A DNA stretch of 64,000 bases from Trematomus loennbergii (lineage: Eukaryota > Chordata > Actinopteri > Perciformes > Nototheniidae), in the NCBI GenBank assembly GCA_012861695.1, contig JAAOOA010000060.1, positions 3,254,071-3,318,070 of the forward strand, written 5' to 3'. The position numbers were made by a program, and so were the translations under genes. How positions within the stretch are numbered: the stretch's first letter is position 1; every line of letters starts with the position of its first letter. Under the pieces are notes generated by a model, which searched no databases, was not told the DNA's origin, and was given only the letters and a program-made list of their open reading frames with translations. Positions 58,209-64,000 of this stretch are shown one piece after another.

Positions 58209-61200
58209 ATGCAGTCCAACAGGTCTCAGTACAGTAACAGGAGGCAGTACAGTGACAGAAGTTCCAGGAATTTGGACGACTATGAGGATAAATGGGAAGA
58301 GAGGGGTGAACCACAAAGAGATAAGCTCAAGGATTCTTATCAGAAATATGGTGGAAATGGACATGGTAGCAAAGAGAGGACAAGCAGAAGCACAGAGTTT
58401 AGTGATTCTCCTAAGATGATATACAGCAAAGACTGGAGCGGAAAGAGCTCAGCCAGGAGAGGGATGTCCTCACCTGAGCAGGGTGCTCCAAAGAAAAGGC
58501 GACAGTTTACAGAGGATGACAAAGATTACAGATACAGACATGAGCCTGAAGACACAACACCCAACAGTTTTTCACGTGCACATGTAAACAAAGATTTTAA
58601 ACGTACACCGTCACTGGAAGAGGATTTCAAATACAGGAAAACACCTCAAGACTCCAAACAACGCTATCGGCATGAGGAATCCAGCTATAGGAAACAACAT
58701 GACGACTGCAGACAATCTTCTGGATATTACAAAGATAGAGATGATCGTGAAAGGAGCAGAGACGGTTCACAAGAGAGGACACAGTCACAAGATCCATCTA
58801 CGAAGGTTTGTCACTAAATTACATTACATTACATGTCACTTGTTGGACGCTTTTATCCAAAGCGACTTAAGGCCCTGACACACCAACTGACACCAAAGAA
58901 CACGTCCCGACGGACCCGACTGTTGTGTCGCCTCACGTCTCCTGCGTCTTGGCCAAAAAGTCGCACTGGAACACACCGCAAAGACTTCAGCCGACGGCCA
59001 AGTAGCACGTGAGTGGCAATAACTCTCCTTAACAGCAGGCGGCGGTAGTCTGTATTCGCCATTCAAAAGAGGCAACCAGAAGACAAGACTGCGTGATATA
59101 TACAAACAACAAATAGCGTGTGTGTGTTCCATTTTCACTCTCGTCCATCACAGACTGTTTCACAGACTGTTTCACATAACGACTTATAATCGTATAATTC
59201 TTGCATCCAGGTGAGATGAAAATGAAAAAGAATAGCCATCTGTGTGTGCCTAATCGTTTGTTTGCGTACCTCACTTCCATTTCGCTTCTCATGCACTGAT
59301 TCGCTAAGTGTTTTATTTTGCCGACAGCACCCTGAGGGTGTCGGCACGGCCGAAAAGACACAACGGTGCGGGACACACCAATCTGAGTAGGGCGACAGGA
59401 TGCTCATCAACGGCCAGACATCTATCGACGGCCAAAATCGGCTTGGTGTGTCAGGGCCTTTACATATATTCAGTACTGTGGGCAATCCTCACAGGAGCAA
59501 TTTGGGGTGAAGTGTCTTGCCCAGAGACACAACCAAATGCTGACTGCAGTGGGACTCTAACTTGCTCTCCGATGATCCGAAGATCAGCACACTATCCCAC
59601 TGAGCAAAATTGTATACATTGTATATCAGTGTAAGGTTTTTTGTATTATTAAAGGAAGTTTAATAGAACTTTTCTCCATATCCAACAGAGTTATGCCGCA
59701 CCAGGAGAGAGGAATGACAGCCCTTCCACACACCATGAGGATTACCGTCAAACAAGGTTTCCAGTGAATGGGTCAAGTGGACAGGTGGGTACTTTTCACA
59801 TGTGGCTACCTTTACCATCAGGAAGAGGTGTGATCAGATGTGCTAGGATTAATATATAGTTTGTTATAAATTATTTGCTAATGTTTTATTAGAAAGGAAT
59901 TCATTTTTTTTAGTAACACTGAATGTTCACTACTGAATGGCACCTTTTAGGTTGAATGCTTCTGTTTTTGTGTAATGCATCCATTGTAGGATTATATATG
60001 CATTATCAGGCCATGGCGTGTGTTCATAATTTACCCCAAATAATCAAATGAACATAGATTTTTTTCAGTTTGTAGTACAGAGTGTTATTAAGAAGATTTT
60101 CCCTGGAAATGGCTGCCCTAACTGGATCACTAAATACAAATATGTTCAGCTACTGAAGAGTGGCCTGTCGAATCATGACATAGCCAAAGTGATTGTGTAC
60201 ATTCTTAGTTTCCTTAATCTCCAAAAACATATCTGCATATGAATGAAGGAATTTAGAGGTAATGAAACAATATTCTTGTATAGGATTATTTCTAGGGTAG
60301 AATTGACCAACCACTTTTGAGCGGCCTTTGGTTGCATGCAGGTAAACATTCAGTGTGGAGAGCAAAAGAGGCAGAAGATAGCTTTCGTTAGCTTTTGTTT
60401 CATGTATTAGCATTCATATGCAGGTATCTTTGAGAAGCAACCTCATTTGTATTTCAAGACTTTAAACCATGACCAAAGCACAGAAGACAAAATCCAATAT
60501 CTGCTGGTTACACCTGAACCCTTTTTCTCCCTTGCTCCGACATTACACACATTGCCTTTACAACACCTTGACAGTGCTAACACAGACTTAAACAAATCCA
60601 GCTTTTGCATTACTCTTTTGATTTGGTCTAATTACTAAAAGTCCAGTAGCTAGTTTCCCACCGTCAGCTTGAAAGGGAACCAATCACCATGGCCAAGAAC
60701 AACCCACAATATTCTTAAAAAAAAAAAAAAATTGTAATCCAAAAGGAAGTACTTAATTCACAGTGCTGTTTTGAGTTAAATAGTAACATTTAAACATTTG
60801 TAATGGCTCACAGGTTGTTCCATATACTACAAATGTGTTTGCCAAACAAAGACTGCAGAGAGAGTTCCCTACACTTGTGGTTGCTTCTGTGTTTTTCCCA
60901 TCAGTCTTTTGAGAGTGACGTCACCACCCATAGCGCTGCTGTTCCTGAGAAGTCAACCATGGGCTTCCAGCGGTTCCTCGAAGTGCTCAACAAGGTGTGA
61001 ATGTGGACACGCTCACCCAGATAGTGACTCGGAGCTCCCCAGAAGAGGATGATCGACCACAGTCTCCAACTTCTTTCACAAAAACTGATAATCCCTGGTC
61101 TCCCGGTTATGCTGGGAGGCAACAGGAAAGCCCTGGAGCAAGAGCAATGGACCTCAGAGACGGGCTTCTCTACTGCCTCCTCACCAGTCCTTCAGCCCAA

Positions 61201-62050
61201 AGAGGTGCCCTCTGTCTGATGAAGAGTCTCTGCAGAGGGGGGAATGCTCCAACAGTAGATCCAGGTCTCTCCCTGGTGGAAAAGATCACACTGACACCTG
61301 AAGAGGAGCACAAGCACAGGCAAATGCAGGATGTTTTGCTGGCCATCGGCATGATTTAGGATCTGATGAACTGGGCCAGATGTCACATCGGATCCAGGAG
61401 CGCCTGTATGGAAAGAAGGACACTGATGGAGACCCCTTCGCAGAGCAAGCAGGGAAGGGAAACAAAGCGAGCGGTTTCACCAAGACAGCAAGGCAGATCC
61501 TCATCATCAAGCAGGTCTAGTTTAGCCCATCACTTAGGGAATATTACAACCAAAAAGACTTGTATAGTGCTCGGAGGGATAAAACGGAGGTAGACCAAGT
61601 ACAGGTGCAAGAAGCTGTTGATTATGCTCAAATAGCAGCAGTAGCGCTTTACAGCAGAGTGAGAAATGTCAAACGTACTCTCAGGACAGCAACGCTGCAT
61701 GTCAACCGATTCCTCAAAATCCTGCATACAATTATCCACCCCCGACGCCTGCTATGCCGATGTACCCCCCAGTTAACAGTTCCCCGCTGCCGTACCCGGC
61801 TCTTCCTCCAGCATGCCCCACTTCAGACCTGGACTATTCATGCCTCGCCCGCCTCCCTTCTTCCCTTACCCCAGTGTCCCACCTATGACATCTTTCCAGG
61901 AGTACTCCCTCAAATGAGGCACCTACTCCCACAGAATATGGGTAATCCGCCCTATTTTAACACATTTCAGCCTCTGAACACAACACAGAGAAAAACAATC
62001 ACAAGGACCCGATGCCTGCAGGTCATTGATACCAAACAACCTGGATAAAG
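58209..62050 (+). CDS. ZNF318-related RS-rich nuclear protein (frame-broken last exon)
   Basis: Coding exons: 58209-58805 (starts MQSNRSQYSNRRQYSDRSSR; Arg/Ser/Tyr-rich, KKRRQ, SFSRAHVNKDF), 59689-59784 (YAAPGERNDS), and 60905 to about 62050. Phases are 0 at both junctions. The last exon carries STMGFQRFLEVLNK then NVDTLTQIV, LTPEEEHKHRQMQDVLLAIG, DELGQMSHRIQERLYGKK, LREYYNQKDLYSARR and a proline/tyrosine-rich tail. The IQERLYGKK block resembles ZNF318 (TQERLHGKK). At least seven single-base deletions break it, near 60994, 61152, 61275, 61353, 61631, 61817 and 61913, plus an in-frame TAG near 61515. Exon 58209-58805 is intact. The true stop is uncertain; AATAAA at 62134-62139 suits the 3' end. 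Probably a splicing or transcription cofactor by composition (weak). Could be a decaying gene or poor consensus. Confidence 0.65.
58817..59630 (+). mobile_element. Interspersed repeat (TTACATTACATTACAT family) split by a MITE
   Basis: Left part 58817-58869 (TTACATTACATTACATGTCA, CGCTTTTATCCAAAGCGAC) and right part 59460-59630 (CAATTTGGGGTGAAGTGTC, TTGCCCAGAGACACAACC, GCACACTATCCCACTGAGC) are the two halves of a very common fish repeat. It starts 12 bp after the donor at 58805. Confidence 0.7.
58870..59459. mobile_element. PIF/Harbinger-like MITE with TTA target duplication
   Basis: Ends AGGCCCTGACACACCAA and TTGGTGTGTCAGGGCCT are perfect 17-bp inverted repeats. TTA flanks both sides (58867-58869 and 59460-59462), the Harbinger-type 3-bp duplication. 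590 bp. Removing it rejoins the host repeat. Confidence 0.85.
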
Positions 62051-62133
62051 CAACTTGTGGAAATCCGACTGACTGATTATATATTCTAATATCAATCTTT
62101 TGACTCTGGAGAAACAACAAAAGATCTTGATCA

Positions 62134-62139
62134 AATAAA
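62134..62139 (+). terminator. AATAAA polyadenylation signal of the ZNF318-like gene
   Basis: First canonical AATAAA after the last coding exon, in GATCAAATAAATCAG. An ATTAAA near 62591 is an alternative. Confidence 0.45.
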
Positions 62140-63400
62140 TCAGTTGGACTGTCATGGACTTCTGTTTTTGACCACAAAAGACATTTGAGAATAACCTCAG
62201 AGAAAATTAACATAAAAAAGCAACACAGTCAATGACATTAACACACCACAAGTTAACTGAAAATGCTTGTTTGAATTTTGTCCATCTTTGTCTGTTCTTA
62301 TACCCTTAGCACAATGTCATGCAAAAGAAAAACACTCTGTGAAATTGATTTTTGAAAATGCTGCATTCTTGATTTTTGTATCAATTTTTGTTTTAATACA
62401 TTGTAATTTTTGTTAATTCTTGTCCTATTGAAATGGACCGTAAAACAGTGTTTAGTCTTCAGAGGGATTTGGCGAGTCACGACTTCATAATATGCTCTAC
62501 TCTTAAGCTTCAATGTTGTTGAAGATGAGATGTTTCCTTTATGTGTTCATATGCAGAACATGATCCTGTATATATTTGTATAGCAAAACATTAAACACAG
62601 TGATTATAAGTAAATGGCTACGAGATGTTTAATTGCACTATATTGTGAAGAAGAAGCAGGTTAATCACAAATCGCTTCTATTATCTGCGTACACAGTATA
62701 GTTTGTATAGATACCATGCTTGGAAATGTGTGGATTTTTTCACTTCATCTAACATCTGTTCAGCTGTAACTCTGTGGAAGGTCACATTAGGACTATTGAT
62801 TTTGTGAATATGTATTTTTACTTATTATTGAAAATTGTATTGTGTTAATTATTGACTCCATAAAAGGATTGATGCTATTGGTTTGCCGTAATTCTCTGAA
62901 AAATTTCAAAATATTAAATTACTGACTGACCGGTGAATGCAGAGCTCCTAAAAATGTCCTTTAAAAATCTTCTAACAATTTAAAGAACTTACATGTTCTT
63001 GTACTCTTCACAATCACAAGCCAGGAACATTAACACTCAGTAGATGCAAGACTGCTGATTTTTTTTTCTTAATTAAACATTTGTTTAAAAAGGTTTGACA
63101 AACATTTACTAAACTGTCCTTAGGCCAATGAGTATGATATGTTAATGTCATCAGATTGTTGTCAAAGTTTGGTGGAACACGAGAGGTGCCGTTGGTACTC
63201 CGTCCTGTGGGTGATGCTGTTAGTACCAACATTTCACACCACTGAAGCACTGAGCATTCTTGGCCAATTTTTTTTTAACATTAACGGTTACCCCTCGCTT
63301 TTTTCGGAAGCCTACTGAAGGTCCCTATTGGAATATCAGTATTCAATAATTACATTTAGGATGTTACAGCCTTGAAAAACAAAACCTCCGCTATGCGACA
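62140..63400. other. Gap between genes
   Basis: AT-rich sequence with no exon-like structure. May hold a longer 3'UTR of the ZNF318-like gene. No defined repeat ends seen. Confidence 0.45.
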
Positions 63401-63835
63401 GAGGAAGGGGTAGTTTGAGACGCTGTAGCAGGTAAGCAGTCTGTTAGATGCTAAACTAGCTGCTAAGCTATCCGACTAAAAACTGAATTTAACGCTAGTC
63501 AGTTTTGCTGTCTGTTCTGTCCTAAATTTGCAAAGTGACTTAAGTACAACATGTCGCCGTCTAATAAAGGTTGGTTTATCCAAAGCCAGGGTTTGTCTTT
63601 CCTCAGTAAGTATGTAAGCCAAAGTAATCTTTGTGAACGCAGCGTTGTGTCAACAGTCACGAGAGGGGGGCTTGTCCAAAAGACAGTTGGTCTTTTTTCT
63701 TTTCTTTCAGTGCTGTCAGTAAAGTAACAGTCTACATACAAGGCTGGTCTTTTTCTTCGAAAGTAATGTTTCCACATTGTTTCTACTTTACAGAGTGCAT
63801 TGACTACATACATCTTAAGTGAGGCTGGCTGAAGG

Positions 63836-64000
63836 ATGGATCCAATCGACTGGGATGCCATACGAGCAATCCAGAGAAATATGCACCCAAATCATCAAAA
63901 TGACGTAAATAACAGCATTGAGAATGCCCCAAGAACTAATATTGAGTGGACACTTACTGTGAATACTCAAGACCCACTGTTGGTGAAGCACACAGCAGCA
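63836..64000 (+). CDS. Unrecognised gene, first coding exon (runs off the window)
   Basis: Open frame of 55 codons to the window end, starting MDPIDWDAIRAIQRNMHP and continuing NIEWTLTVNTQDPLLVKH. It lies behind an acceptor (TTTCTACTTTACAG at about 63793), and a donor GTAGCAG|GTAAGC at 63431 would end a noncoding exon 1. No upstream in-frame ATG in the exon. I do not recognise the family. The splice context, start position and lack of stops make it likely to be real. Confidence 0.5.
   Translation, partial: MDPIDWDAIRAIQRNMHPNHQNDVNNSIENAPRTNIEWTLTVNTQDPLLVKHTAA

Noticed and set aside
58209..62050. Assignment to the BCLAF1/THRAP3 family
   Set aside because: The Arg/Ser/Tyr-rich N-terminus is similar in style, but the IQERLYGKK block fits ZNF318 better; left unnamed.

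Overview
The window is vertebrate, almost certainly teleost, nuclear DNA. Intron-split genes with GT..AG borders are spread thinly among dense DNA-transposon debris, CA/GT microsatellites and one LTR element. The neighbouring sp6 and scrn2 match the SP6-SCRN2 neighbourhood on human 17q21 (from memory), and the very common CAGTGGTG-ended elements are typical of ray-finned fish. No bacterial or phage features are present.

Layout. (1) 1-3.02 kb, minus: 5' part of cwc25 (spliceosome step-I factor), seven coding exons, 3' end off the window. (2) 3.57-4.73 kb: piggyBac-like remnant with 18-bp inverted ends. (3) 7.88-8.92 kb, minus: sp6 (zinc-finger transcription factor) with a one-exon CDS; a likely noncoding first exon lies near 14.1-14.4 kb. 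(4) 14.5-26.1 kb: gene-poor, with SINE and transposon copies. (5) 26.2-37.6 kb, plus: scrn2 (secernin-2), eight exons seen; its introns carry long CA and GT tracts and inverted MITE pairs. (6) 38-45.7 kb: small DNA transposons, several with exact target-site duplications, including THAP- and BED-finger transposase remnants. (7) 45.8-53.0 kb: a ~147-bp satellite split by a young LTR element (46304-52511) whose 5.1-kb interior has no recognisable gag, pol or env. (8) 57.3-62.1 kb, plus: ZNF318-related RS-rich gene with a badly frame-broken last exon. (9) 63.8 kb to the end: 5' end of an unrecognised gene.

The host genes are unrelated housekeeping or developmental genes and do not form a pathway. 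Conserved exons of cwc25, scrn2 and the ZNF318-like gene are broken by single-base indels, nearly all in short homopolymers. Uncorrected consensus errors explain this better than parallel loss of three genes. The most unusual structures are the coding-free LTR element, the concentric inverted repeats of scrn2 intron 2, and the nested transposons with readable target-site duplications.
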